Both the position numbers and the translations under genes were made by a program. From contig NZ_BAGN01000182.1 in the NCBI RefSeq assembly GCF_000308835.1, positions 124,001-188,000 of the forward strand: DNA of 64,000 nt, given 5' to 3'. Every line of letters begins with the position of its first letter. The stretch's first letter is position 1. This stretch comes from Nocardia vinacea NBRC 16497 (GTDB lineage Bacteria > Actinomycetota > Actinomycetes > Mycobacteriales > Mycobacteriaceae). The notes under the pieces were generated by a model. The model was not told the DNA's origin. It saw only the letters and a program-made list of their open reading frames with translations, and searched no databases. Positions 33,708-43,062 of this stretch are shown piece after piece.

Positions 33708-35333
33708 ATGAAGTTGGCGCATGCGCTGGAGGTTGTGAAGGCATTCGGGGTGCTGCGGGCGCGCGGGGTCAGCGATCCGAAGAAGCCGCTGGAAACCTTG
33801 CGGACGGTGAAGGAATCGCAGGTCTACGGGCCGCAGGCGACCTTGATCCGGCATTCGGCCCGCATCGTGCCCAATGCCCCAGGGCTGGTTGACGAACGCG
33901 GCGAACTGACCTACCGGCAACTCGATGAGCAGTCGACCGCGATCGCTCGCGGGCTGCGACAGGCGAATCTGACCGAGGGGTCCGTGGTCGGTGTGCTGGC
34001 CCGCGACCATCGCGGTCTCATCCTTGCCATGGCCGCAGCGGGCAAGCTCGGCGTGCGGGTCGCGCTGATGAATACCGGCTTCGCCAAACCGCAGTTCGCC
34101 GAGGTCTGCGAGCGTGAGAAGGTCAAGGCCGTCCTGCATGACAGCGAGTTCCTCGGCCTGCTCGACGCGCTGCCGCCGAATCTGCCGCGCTACCTCACCT
34201 GGGTCGATGAGGGCACCGAATTGCCCGAGGGCGCGCAGACTCTCGACGACCTCGTCGCCGCCAACTCGACCGCGGACCTGCCCGCACCGTCCAAGCCGGG
34301 TGGGTTCGTCATCCTCACCAGCGGCACCACCGGCCTGCCGAAGGGCGCACCGCGCAGCAAGGTGACCCCGCTGGCCACCGCGCAGATGGTGGACCGAATC
34401 CCGTTCCCGGTCAGGGGAACTCAGGTCATCGTGTCGCCGATCTTCCACAGCACCGGCCTCGGCACCTACCTGGTGGCCTCCGCGATGAGCAATAAAGTGG
34501 TGGTGCGCCGCCGTTTCGACGCCGAGGCCACGCTGAAGATGGTGGCCGACCACAAGGCCGAAATGCTGGTCGCGGTGCCGACCATGCTGCACCGGATGTC
34601 CGAATTGGCTCCGGAGGTCCGCGCCAAATACGACACCACCTCGCTGAAATGCATTCTGCTCGCGGGTTCGGCGCTGTCGCCGGAGTTGTGCGCCAAGGCC
34701 ACGCAGATCTTCGGACCCGTCCTGTACAACCTGTACGGCTCGACCGAATGCGCCGTCGCCACCGTCGCGAACCCGGACGATCTGGCCATCGCACCCGGCA
34801 CCGTCGGCCGGGCGCCGATCACCTGCGAGGTCCGGCTCTACGACGATAACGACAAGCGGGTCAACGCGATCAATACCACCGCGCGCATCTTCATCCGCAG
34901 CGGTGCGCCGTTCGAGGGCTACACCGACGGCAGGCATAAGCAGATCATCGACGGCTATATGTCCAGCGGCGATGTCGGCCACTTCGACGAGCACGGCCTG
35001 CTGATGGTGGACGGCCGCGATGACGACATGATCGTCTCCGGCGGCGAGAACGTCTTCCCGCAGGAAGTCGAGAACCTGCTGCTGGAGCGGCCGGATGTAT
35101 TCGATGCGGCCGTGGTCGGCGTCGACGACGCGGAATTCGGCAAGCGCCTGCGCGCCTTCGTGGTCCCCGAGGCCGGTCACTCTCCCGACGGCGAGGAGAT
35201 CAAGGCCTACGTCAAGGAGAATCTGGCCCGCTACAAGGTGCCGCGTGAGGTGATCTTCCTCGACGATCTGCCCCGCAACCCCACCGGCAAGCTGCTGCGC
35301 CGGGTCCTCGTGGAGTACGAAGTCAACGCTTAG
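33708..35333 (+). CDS. fadD: acyl-CoA synthetase, first of a tandem pair
   Basis: A 541-residue AMP-forming ligase: P-loop ILTSGTTGLPKGAPRSK, YGSTECAVATV, VDGRDDDMIVSGGENVFPQEVENLL and C-terminal NPTGKLLRRVLV with the catalytic Lys. It activates fatty or other carboxylic acids to CoA thioesters through an acyl-AMP. GAGGTGG lies just before ATG 33708. It is closely similar to the next gene (shared LMNTGFAKPQFA, KAVLHDSEF), so the pair arose by duplication. Confidence 0.9.
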   Translation: MKLAHALEVVKAFGVLRARGVSDPKKPLETLRTVKESQVYGPQATLIRHSARIVPNAPGLVDERGELTYRQLDEQSTAIARGLRQANLTEGSVVGVLARDHRGLILAMAAAGKLGVRVALMNTGFAKPQFAEVCEREKVKAVLHDSEFLGLLDALPPNLPRYLTWVDEGTELPEGAQTLDDLVAANSTADLPAPSKPGGFVILTSGTTGLPKGAPRSKVTPLATAQMVDRIPFPVRGTQVIVSPIFHSTGLGTYLVASAMSNKVVVRRRFDAEATLKMVADHKAEMLVAVPTMLHRMSELAPEVRAKYDTTSLKCILLAGSALSPELCAKATQIFGPVLYNLYGSTECAVATVANPDDLAIAPGTVGRAPITCEVRLYDDNDKRVNAINTTARIFIRSGAPFEGYTDGRHKQIIDGYMSSGDVGHFDEHGLLMVDGRDDDMIVSGGENVFPQEVENLLLERPDVFDAAVVGVDDAEFGKRLRAFVVPEAGHSPDGEEIKAYVKENLARYKVPREVIFLDDLPRNPTGKLLRRVLVEYEVNA

Positions 35334-35474
35334 ACCTTGGCCGCAGGGGACAACTGAGATACATGACACAGCGAGTCACAGATGCTTGCTATTGTTAGCG
35401 GCAGCACTGGATCTCGAAGTTGCGGTCCACACCACCCCCGGTCCCGGTGGGTGGACCGCGGAAGGCGTTGACGA

Positions 35475-37133
35475 ATGTCCCTATCCCTGCCTGCGCTGAA
35501 CGATTCCGTCCGGAAAGCGGGCGATCTCGCCCAGGGCGTGAATGTCATGGTCAAGCGGCGCTTGTTCAATCCGCTCCGACCCGATCACGCGGCACGGTCC
35601 GCGTTCAATGTGCTCAAATTCGGCCCGTTCGCCGGTGTCGTCATGCACGCGGCGCAGACCAGACCGGATGCGGCGGCCATCGTCGACGAGCGCGGCGAGG
35701 TGAGCTTCGGCGAACTCAACGAGCAGTCCAGCGCCCTGGCTCGCGGGCTGGAAGCACAGGGAATCAAGCCTGGTGACGTCGTCGCGCTGCTGGCGCGCGA
35801 CCATCGCGGCATGGTGCTGAGCCTGCTCGCGACCGGCAAACTCGGCGTGCGCACGGTGCTGATGAATACCGGCTTCGCGAAACCGCAGTTCGCCGATGTG
35901 GCCGCGCGCGAGAGCGTCAAGGCCGTACTGCACGACAGCGAATTTTTCGACCTGATGAGCGCGATCCCGGCCGAGATCCCCCGGGTGCTCACCTGGGTGG
36001 ACGAGAAGGACGATGTCGACCCGTCGGTGCCGACCATCGAATCGCTGGTCAAGGCCCGCTCGACCGCGCCGCTGCCCGCGCCCGCGAAACCCGGCGGCAT
36101 GGTTATCCTGACCAGCGGCACCACCGGCACGCCGAAGGGCGCGCCGCGCGACCGGGTCAGCCCGTTCGCCTCGGCCCAGTTCGTCGACCGGGTGCCGTTG
36201 CCCAATAACGGGACCATGATCATGGCCGCGCCGATCTTCCACGGCACCGGACTTTCCCAGTTCACCCTGGGCCTTGCCCTCGGCAACCGGGTGATCTTCC
36301 AGCAGCGCCGGTTCGATCCGGAGAAGACGCTCGCGAATATCCAGCAGTACCAAGCGGATTCGCTGGTCGTGGTGCCGACCATGCTGCAGCGCATCCTCGA
36401 TCTCGGCGACGAGGTGCTGGCCAAGTACGACCCGCGCACCATCAAGGTGATCTTCGCGGCGGGTTCGGCCATCGCACCCGATGTGGTCACCCGCACCCTC
36501 GACTACTTCGGCGACAGCCTCTACAACCTGTACGGCTCCACGGAATGCGCGGTCATGACTGTCGCGACCCCGGAGGATCTGCGCAAGGCCCCGACCACCG
36601 CGGGCAAGGCGCCGGTCGGCATCCGGATCGTGCTGCTGGACGAGAACCGCAAGCCGATCACCGAGCCGAATGTCACCGGCACCATCTTCGTGGACAACGG
36701 TTTCGCCTTTACCGGCTACACCGACGGCCGCACCAAGGAGATCGTGGACGGCATGATGTCCAGCGGTGACGTCGGGCATTTCGATGCCGACGGTCTGCTC
36801 TACATCGACGGCCGCGACGACGACATGATCGTCTCCGGCGGCGAGAACGTCTTCCCGCTCGAGGTAGAGAACCTGATCGCGGGCCGCGACGATATCTTCG
36901 AGGCCGCGGTGGTCGGCGTGGACGATCGCGAATTCGGAAAGCGGTTGCGCGCCTTCGTCGTTCCCGGTCCGGAGTCCAAGCGCGATGCACAGGAGATCAA
37001 GGATTACGTCAAGGCGAATCTGGCGCGATACAAGGTGCCGCGCGAAGTGATCTTCCTCGATGAGCTGCCGCGTAATGCGACCGGTAAGTTGCTGCGCAAG
37101 CCGTTGATCGAGATGGAAATCGACGCGGACTGA
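35475..37133 (+). CDS. fadD: acyl-CoA synthetase, second of a tandem pair
   Basis: A 552-residue paralog of the upstream ligase. Motifs: ILTSGTTGTPKGAPRDR, YGSTECAVMTV, IDGRDDDMIVSGGENVFPLEVENLI and NATGKLLRKPLI. It has a short N-terminal extension. The two differ most in the acyl-pocket region (MIMAAPIFHGTGLSQFTLGLALGNRV against VIVSPIFHSTGLGTYLVASAMSNKV), which suggests different substrates. A strong terminator follows. Confidence 0.9.
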   Translation: MSLSLPALNDSVRKAGDLAQGVNVMVKRRLFNPLRPDHAARSAFNVLKFGPFAGVVMHAAQTRPDAAAIVDERGEVSFGELNEQSSALARGLEAQGIKPGDVVALLARDHRGMVLSLLATGKLGVRTVLMNTGFAKPQFADVAARESVKAVLHDSEFFDLMSAIPAEIPRVLTWVDEKDDVDPSVPTIESLVKARSTAPLPAPAKPGGMVILTSGTTGTPKGAPRDRVSPFASAQFVDRVPLPNNGTMIMAAPIFHGTGLSQFTLGLALGNRVIFQQRRFDPEKTLANIQQYQADSLVVVPTMLQRILDLGDEVLAKYDPRTIKVIFAAGSAIAPDVVTRTLDYFGDSLYNLYGSTECAVMTVATPEDLRKAPTTAGKAPVGIRIVLLDENRKPITEPNVTGTIFVDNGFAFTGYTDGRTKEIVDGMMSSGDVGHFDADGLLYIDGRDDDMIVSGGENVFPLEVENLIAGRDDIFEAAVVGVDDREFGKRLRAFVVPGPESKRDAQEIKDYVKANLARYKVPREVIFLDELPRNATGKLLRKPLIEMEIDAD

Positions 37134-37143
37134 TTCAAGGCTG

Positions 37144-37187
37144 AGCCGCACACCTGCGAATTCACCAGGTGTGCGGCTTTTGCTTTT
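37144..37187 (+). terminator. strong terminator after second fadD
   Basis: AGCCGCACACCTG and CAGGTGTGCGGCT form a perfect 13-bp stem around a 9-nt loop, followed by TTTGCTTTT. Confidence 0.92.
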
Positions 37188-37266
37188 CTTCCAGCTGGAA
37201 ACTCGATACATCCCGGCTGCCACTCGGGTGGGAATCGGTGGGTAATTCGTCGGTTATCATCAGCGC

Positions 37267-37830
37267 GTGAGTATCGAGTTCGGCCCGGCCGCTGCGGGGC
37301 ATCGCAGCGCCGTCGCGCGGATGCGCGGCGCATGTGCCGGTTCGATCTCCGGTGCGATATCCGTTGCGGCACACGGGTGGGCCTCCGATGGAATGCCGCC
37401 GAGCAGTACCACGCTCGCGCTCCTCGCCGCCGCATCCGCGGTTGTCGGTGCACTGGTCGCCGGGCTCGCACCGCTGCGCGATACCTCGATCGGGCTGATC
37501 TCGGTGCTCGTCGCAGGTCAGCTGCTCGGGCACGTCACCATGGGCTGGAATTCGGGGCATTTGCATCACGGCGATGCCCAGCTCACGCCAGGTATGGTCG
37601 CCGCGCATCTCGTCGCGGCCGTGCTCGCGGCGGTGGTGATCCGAGGTGCGGAGGCCGCATATCGGATCGCTTGTGCGGTGCTTTCGCGGGTGCTGCCGAT
37701 GCGTTATCACCCGCCCGCGATACCCGGGCCGGTGCCGCTGCGCCTCACGCATCGCGATCGTGTTGTTCTGCGCATATTCGCCGCGGAATCGCTGCGCACG
37801 CGCGGTCCGCCGCCGGCGCTCGGTCGCTGA
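37267..37830 (+). CDS. His-bearing integral membrane protein
   Basis: A 187-residue membrane protein starting at GTG 37267. About four hydrophobic segments alternate with short loops; one loop reads MGWNSGHLHHGDAQLTPGMVAAH, with four His. The first loop has AAHGWASDGMPP. The C-terminal 50 residues are basic and cytoplasmic. Proteins of this layout often lie beside PepSY-type and copper-handling genes, as here (38124), so a metal-related role is likely but unproven. Confidence 0.65.
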   Translation: MSIEFGPAAAGHRSAVARMRGACAGSISGAISVAAHGWASDGMPPSSTTLALLAAASAVVGALVAGLAPLRDTSIGLISVLVAGQLLGHVTMGWNSGHLHHGDAQLTPGMVAAHLVAAVLAAVVIRGAEAAYRIACAVLSRVLPMRYHPPAIPGPVPLRLTHRDRVVLRIFAAESLRTRGPPPALGR

Positions 37831-37898
37831 TATTCCTTACCCGGTGCACGGGCTCTGCTCGTGCGTCGTCGTTGCCGCGCAACACCTTTGCGAGAGTG

Positions 37899-37924
37899 CG
37901 ATTTCACATAAGCAGGTGAAATCG
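37899..37924. promoter_or_regulatory. inverted repeat before PepSY gene
   Basis: CGATTTCAC and GTGAAATCG are perfect 9-bp arms around ATAAGCAG. It lies 200 bp before the PepSY start, in a 290-bp gap that otherwise holds nothing I can read. It may be an operator, or the hairpin terminator of the membrane gene upstream, though no T run follows. Confidence 0.5.
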
Positions 37925-38123
37925 ATTCCCTGGATTGATGGTTCGCCGGTCAGCATTGCTGCCCAGCTCGGACTCGCCTGGTTGTTGCGCGGCACTTACG
38001 CCCGGCGAACGCCGGGATCCGCTGTCCGTCACGAATTTCGACGTTCGCCGCGATGACGGCGTCCAGCCGATTCCGACGACCGACGACCTTCCGGGTTCTC
38101 CCGAACTCCAGAAACGAATAACT

Positions 38124-39575
38124 ATGAGCATTACGGACACCAGTCCGCCGGATTCCGAACCATCGGCTCCGGCAAAGGAAACGAGCACAAGGCCGCGCAA
38201 CGGCCTCTATCCACTCGCGATGCGGTTGCATTTCTATGCGGGCATCTTCGTCGCACCGTTCATCCTGATCGCCGCGGTCACCGGAGCGCTCTACGCCATC
38301 TCCCCGACCCTGGAATCGATTACCTCGCACGACCTGTTGAAGGTCGAGGCGAACGGCGAGACGCGGCCGCTGTCCGAACAGGTCACCGCGGCCGTCGCCA
38401 CCCAGCCGAATCTGAAGCTGGTCGCGGTGGCGCCGGCCCCCGAGGCCGACGACACCACCCGCGTGCTGTTCGACGACCCGTCGCTCGGCGAGTCCGAACG
38501 GCGTGCGGTATTCGTGAATCCGTATACCGCGCAGCCGGTCGGCAGCGATGTGGTCTACGGCAGTTCGGGTGCGCTTCCGATGCGCACTTGGATCGATAGG
38601 CTGCATCGGGATCTGCACCTGGGCGAACCGGGACGCATCTACAGCGAACTCGCCGCCTCCTGGCTGTGGGTCGTGGCGCTGGCCGGTCTGGTGCTGTGGA
38701 TCCGTCGGGTGCGCGGACGCCGCAATCGCAACTCCGCCGCCTGGCTGCTGGCACCGGACAATTCCCAAAAGGGTCGCGGTCGTTCGATGAATTGGCATGG
38801 GGCCGTTGGTGTTTGGATCATGCCGGTGATCCTGCTGCTGTCGGCGACCGGGATGACCTGGTCGACCTATGCGGGTGAGAACATCACCGAACTGCGCGAA
38901 CAGCTCAGCTGGACCACACCTGCCGTGAGCACCGCACTGCCGGGTGCGGCCACGCAGGAACACGCCGGAGGCGAGCACCACGGCGGCGGCCATACGCCCG
39001 CGCCGGTCGATGTCCCGACCCGGATCGCGCAGCTCGACGGGGTTTATGCGGCGGCCCGCGCCAATGGGATCACCCAGGGTTCCGAGATCGCCATTCCGGC
39101 CAAGCCCGGCGGTGCATTCGCGGTGAAGGAGCGGCGCATGCCCGGCACCTATACCGTCGATGCGGTCGCCGTCGACGGCGCGACCGGCACGGTCACCGAC
39201 GAACTCGCCTACGCCGACTGGCCGATCATGGCCAAGCTCACCAACTGGGGCATCCAATTCCACATGGGCCTGATGTTCGGGCTGCTCAACCAGTTGCTGC
39301 TGCTCGCGGTGATGATCGGGCTGATCGTCGTACTGGTTCTCGGCTACCTGATGTGGTGGAAGCGGCGGCCGACCCGCGGTGCTTCGCGGTTCGCCATCGG
39401 ACGCCCACCACGTCGCGGTGCATTGCGCCGGACCTCGCCGTGGCTCGTGGTGCCCATCGTGGCGGCCGCACTGGTTGTCGGCTGGTTCGTGCCGCTGGTC
39501 GGGCTGAGCCTGGTGGCCTTCCTAGCCGTCGACATCATCGTCGGCTTGGTCATGGGCAAGCGCGCCACCGCCTAG
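38124..39575 (+). CDS. PepSY-associated membrane protein
   Basis: A 483-residue protein of the PepSY_TM family. The first helix starts LHFYAGIFVAPFILIAAVTGALYAI, typical of the family, and further helices are at about 195-215, 240-255, 380-405 and 435-475. The outer loop carries His-rich EHAGGEHHGGGHTP, which could bind metal. Relatives work in iron or copper uptake as reductase-like membrane proteins. ATG 38124 begins the natural protein; the longer frame to 37935 is not coding-like. Its ribosome binding site is weak. Confidence 0.82.
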   Translation: MSITDTSPPDSEPSAPAKETSTRPRNGLYPLAMRLHFYAGIFVAPFILIAAVTGALYAISPTLESITSHDLLKVEANGETRPLSEQVTAAVATQPNLKLVAVAPAPEADDTTRVLFDDPSLGESERRAVFVNPYTAQPVGSDVVYGSSGALPMRTWIDRLHRDLHLGEPGRIYSELAASWLWVVALAGLVLWIRRVRGRRNRNSAAWLLAPDNSQKGRGRSMNWHGAVGVWIMPVILLLSATGMTWSTYAGENITELREQLSWTTPAVSTALPGAATQEHAGGEHHGGGHTPAPVDVPTRIAQLDGVYAAARANGITQGSEIAIPAKPGGAFAVKERRMPGTYTVDAVAVDGATGTVTDELAYADWPIMAKLTNWGIQFHMGLMFGLLNQLLLLAVMIGLIVVLVLGYLMWWKRRPTRGASRFAIGRPPRRGALRRTSPWLVVPIVAAALVVGWFVPLVGLSLVAFLAVDIIVGLVMGKRATA

Positions 39576-39684
39576 TGCCGCGGGATGTTCCCGCACACCG
39601 AATTCACGTGCCGCGCACATCATCACGCCGCCATGTCATGCGCGGCGCGGACGAAAGCGCGCGGTACGCACCAATTGAAATTGA

Positions 39685-39715
39685 AACTGCCGGGGCGTGA
39701 GGGGCTCCGGCAGTT
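39685..39715 (+). terminator. hairpin after PepSY gene
   Basis: AACTGCCGG pairs with CCGGCAGTT around a 13-nt G-rich loop. It lies about 110 bp after the stop. No T run follows, so it is a weaker terminator call. Confidence 0.5.
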
Positions 39716-39791
39716 ACCAATTCGACCTACCGCACGTCAGAGGTACGGCCGTTGTATCGCCATGCCTCGAACAGACAGGATTCACCATCTC

Positions 39792-40493
39792 ATGAAGATC
39801 AATAAGTTCGCCCTGGCCGCCGCGTTCATGACGACCGCGGTGGGGATTGCCGCCGGTGCGAGCTCCGCCGAACCGACCGAGGCCACCGACTCGATCAACT
39901 TCACCGCCCAGGCCACCGACACCCAGTCGATCATCACCACCGACTCCGGTTCGCTGAGCGTCGAGGACGGCGCGCTGAAGATCAAGGCCGCCAACGGAAC
40001 AACCGTCGCGGGCACGCCGCTCACCTTCCGGGTCGACGAATTCGAATTCCCGGTCGCGGCCGAAATCGCCGATAACACAGCAACTCTCACGCCGCAGCTC
40101 GACATAGCGCGCGCGACCTACAAACCGGTCGCACTGCCCTACGAGGACAAGGCGCCCTGGAAGACCGAATACGATCGCGAACAGGCCGCCTGGTCCCGCA
40201 TGACCAGCACCATCGGCATGGGCGCCACGCTCGGCACCCTGGTCGGCGGTATCGGCGGCGGCGCCGTCGGCTGCGTACTCGGTGGTATCGCCGGTGCAAC
40301 CGTCGCCTCGGCCACCATCGTCGGCCTATTCGGTCCGTTCATCCCCGCCGCCGCCATCGGCTGCCTGGGCGGCATCGTCGCGGTCGGTGCACTCGGTGTA
40401 CTCGCCGGCCAGATCCTGGTGACCGCACCGGTCGCGATCGGTGCCTCGATCCAGTACCTCACCACGGTGAATTCCCCATTCCAAGGGAAGTGA
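39792..40493 (+). CDS. secreted protein with glycine-zipper C-terminus
   Basis: A 233-residue exported protein. Signal peptide: KINKFALAAAFMTTAVGIAAGASSAEP. The mature N-terminal half is a small beta-rich domain (SLSVEDGALKIKAANGTTVAGTPLTFRVDEFEFPV). The C-terminal half is a Gly/Ala-rich hydrophobic zipper (GTLVGGIGGGAVGCVLGGIAG) with two Cys, which could insert into a membrane. I know the layout from Nocardia-type secreted proteins but not the function. ATG 39792 has only a weak binding site. Confidence 0.68.
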   Translation: MKINKFALAAAFMTTAVGIAAGASSAEPTEATDSINFTAQATDTQSIITTDSGSLSVEDGALKIKAANGTTVAGTPLTFRVDEFEFPVAAEIADNTATLTPQLDIARATYKPVALPYEDKAPWKTEYDREQAAWSRMTSTIGMGATLGTLVGGIGGGAVGCVLGGIAGATVASATIVGLFGPFIPAAAIGCLGGIVAVGALGVLAGQILVTAPVAIGASIQYLTTVNSPFQGK

Positions 40494-40508
40494 CCAACGC
40501 TCGACCGA

Positions 40509-41708
40509 TCAGCGCGGACCGTCGGCACCATTGAGGACGGGTAATGCCTGTAGTGCCGCACCGAGATCGAGTACGGCCTGCGGATCGACCAAGGAACGAC
40601 CGGTCAACTCCTCGATCCGGCGGAGCCGATAGCGGACCGTATTGGCGTGCACGTACAGGCGGCGGCCGGTTTCGGCGGCCGAACCGCCTGCGGCGAACCA
40701 ATACTCGAGGGTTTCCAGCAGCCGGGTCCGCTCCTCGCGCGGCAGCGTGAGGAGCGGACCCAACCGCACCCGAACCATCCGATCCGCCTCGACCGGCGCC
40801 GCCGCCACGAGCATGGCCAGCGGATTGTCATCGAACTGGGCGATACCGGAGGAGCGTCCCCGCAACCCCGCCAGCGCCAAGCGCGCGAAATGCAGGGCCT
40901 GCGGGGTTTCCGGCAGCGCGTCGTACGGCGGGCTCACACCGACCCTGACACCGCGCCGGCGCAGGTGTTTCAGGACCGCGGCCTGCTTATTCGCGGGAAA
41001 GGACAGTACACCGATCTGCTGGTCGGGCAGCAGCCGCCAAGCCGACGGAATCCGCGAAACCCGAAGGGCCGCTTCGATCCCCGGGAGCGCCTCGCGGCCG
41101 GGCGATGGCACGTCGGCGGCAACGACGACGTAGCGTCCGGTGGGCGGCAGGCCCAGCGTCCGGCTCGCCTCGCCCAGGGTGGCCGGGTCGGCGATCACTC
41201 CCGTGAACAGGGCCTCCACCAGAACCGACCGCTCATGCTCGCGTTGCAGCATCAGTTCCGAGGTCGTCTCGCGATAGGCCGCAGCCACGGCTACCGAATA
41301 TTCACCCGCCACCCGCCACACCTCGGCTGCCGACGAAACCAGCATGGCGTCGGCCACCTCGGAGTGGCGACGGGCCTCGTCGACCAGTTCCGACCACAGG
41401 AATTCGAATCCGATGCGGAAGGCGTGCAATGTCTCCGCCAGCGGCACGCCCTGCTGCGCGCGGATACGCCCCGTCTCGCGGGGTGGACCGGTATCGATCG
41501 GCGCATCGGAGGTGAAGTGCCGCACCATCAATCGCATATTCCGAGTGGCCGATAGCTGGATCGTCTCGAACGGGATCAGCGCCTCGTTGCCGTAGGACTC
41601 GATCTCCGCGCGGAACCGCTCGGCAAGGCGCAGCCCGATGTCGTCGATGCGCTCCAGGAGCGCCTCAGCCACCTCGATGATCGGCAATGGTGGCATCGAA
41701 CGGTCCAT
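40509..41708 (-). CDS. PucR/CdaR-type transcriptional regulator
   Basis: A 399-residue regulator. The C-terminal 60 residues hold the PucR helix-turn-helix (AETGRRLYVHANTVRYRLRRIEELTGRSL). The middle is a GGDEF-like CdaR domain without the active motif. The N-terminal 150 residues are a helical sensor domain with ETGRIRAQQGVPLAETLHAFRIG, common in actinobacterial PucR proteins. Such proteins activate nearby catabolic or lipid genes; the divergent hydrolase at 41911 is the likely target. Confidence 0.87.
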   Translation of the reverse strand: MDRSMPPLPIIEVAEALLERIDDIGLRLAERFRAEIESYGNEALIPFETIQLSATRNMRLMVRHFTSDAPIDTGPPRETGRIRAQQGVPLAETLHAFRIGFEFLWSELVDEARRHSEVADAMLVSSAAEVWRVAGEYSVAVAAAYRETTSELMLQREHERSVLVEALFTGVIADPATLGEASRTLGLPPTGRYVVVAADVPSPGREALPGIEAALRVSRIPSAWRLLPDQQIGVLSFPANKQAAVLKHLRRRGVRVGVSPPYDALPETPQALHFARLALAGLRGRSSGIAQFDDNPLAMLVAAAPVEADRMVRVRLGPLLTLPREERTRLLETLEYWFAAGGSAAETGRRLYVHANTVRYRLRRIEELTGRSLVDPQAVLDLGAALQALPVLNGADGPR

Positions 41709-41910
41709 AACCGCAGCTTACCGATGGTGCAATTATCGCCACGAACAATCCGGCGATGGCAGCCTTGTCGCTGTACCCATGGGTTACCGCGACCGCCGAT
41801 GCGACGATTTCGGCGTGATCGAACCGACGTTTGCGCGGGGTCGGCCATGACCGATCCGACGGCCGGTCGAGTCACCACACCACCGATCGCAGTACGCCAG
41901 GAGCCAGCAG

Positions 41911-42759
41911 ATGTTCACCTATCCGAGCGCGGACGGCACCACCATCTATGTGCACACCTGGGCTCCGGCCCGACCGCAGGTGCGTGGAATCATTCAGATC
42001 GCGCACGGCATGGGTGAGCACGCCGCCCGGTACGCGCATCTGGCCGAACGGCTCGTCGCCGCAGGGTATGTCGTCTACGCCGCCGACCAACGCGGCCACG
42101 GGCACAGCATCGCCGGTACGCCGGGTGATCTCGGACCCGACGGCTGGAATATGTTCGTCGCCGATATGGTCGCGCTGACGAAGATCCTGCGCGACCGGCA
42201 TCCCGCGGTGCCGCTGGTGTTGATAGCGCACAGCCTCGGCGCCATGGCCGCGCAACAGTATCTACTCGACGAGGCCGAATTACTCGATGGCGTAGCACTT
42301 TCCGGCGCGACGGCGGTCGACGAGCTGTTCGAGAACATCGCGGCCGCGGGCGGCGATCTGCTCGGCTTGTTCAATGCCGAGTTCCGACCACTGCGCACCG
42401 ACGCCGACTGGATCAGTCGCGACGAAGCCCAGGTCGATGCCTATGTCGCCGACCCGTGGTGCGGTTTCGCCATCGACGAGACCAGTATGGCCACCCTCGC
42501 CGCCAACGGAGTCGCGCTCCTGGCCAAGCCGACCCCGGTCCCCGCCGATCTCCCGTTCTACATCATGGTCGGCGAGCGAGACCCGCTCAACGACGGCCTG
42601 AAGCTGAGTAACCTTGCGGTGCAACGCTATCGGGATGCCGGTGCCACCGACATCACTTATCGCAGCTACCCCGACGCGCGGCACGAAATCCTCAACGAAC
42701 TCAACCGCGAAGAAGTCGAAGACGATCTGATCGCCTGGATAGAGCGCGTCACGAGCTGA
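41911..42759 (+). CDS. alpha/beta hydrolase, monoacylglycerol lipase-like
   Basis: A 282-residue hydrolase with the monoacylglycerol-lipase pattern: QIAHGMGEHAARYAHLAERLVAAGY, DQRGHGHS, nucleophile elbow IAHSLGAMAA, acid region GERDPLN and the catalytic His in YPDARHEILNE. It probably cleaves lipid esters in the cytoplasm. The divergent PucR-type gene lies 200 bp upstream and may control it. Confidence 0.85.
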   Translation: MFTYPSADGTTIYVHTWAPARPQVRGIIQIAHGMGEHAARYAHLAERLVAAGYVVYAADQRGHGHSIAGTPGDLGPDGWNMFVADMVALTKILRDRHPAVPLVLIAHSLGAMAAQQYLLDEAELLDGVALSGATAVDELFENIAAAGGDLLGLFNAEFRPLRTDADWISRDEAQVDAYVADPWCGFAIDETSMATLAANGVALLAKPTPVPADLPFYIMVGERDPLNDGLKLSNLAVQRYRDAGATDITYRSYPDARHEILNELNREEVEDDLIAWIERVTS

Positions 42760-43062
42760 CACACCGATACGAGCGGCGAGGTTGTCTTTGCCGACTCAGC
42801 CCCTCCAGGTCACCCGAGGACGCGAGCTGACGCAATGCCTGCCGCAGTAATGGCCGACGCAGATCGTCACGCTCGTGAGGATCGTCGAGCACGAGTGCCG
42901 GTGACCATCCGAATACGCGCGGCAGTACCGTTGCTGCACGTTCGCTGGGATACGGAAACTTGGCTGATCCCGGGCGGATTCGGTGGTGGCTGTGAATCTG
43001 TCGGTGGCGTGCGGCATCATCTGTGCACGCAGCCATCCACGAATACCGCTCGGAGTGCCACC
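42760..43062. other. non-coding gap
   Basis: About 300 bp between the hydrolase and the Ala/Pro-rich gene. Frames here are shadows of neighbouring genes in the wrong phase and lack start signals. I see no hairpin or operator of note; it should contain the promoter of the gene at 43063. Confidence 0.5.

Noticed and set aside
33510..35369. 619-residue minus-strand frame
   Set aside because: It is the antisense shadow of the acyl-CoA synthetase at 33708; the product is His/Arg/Asp-rich with no motif.
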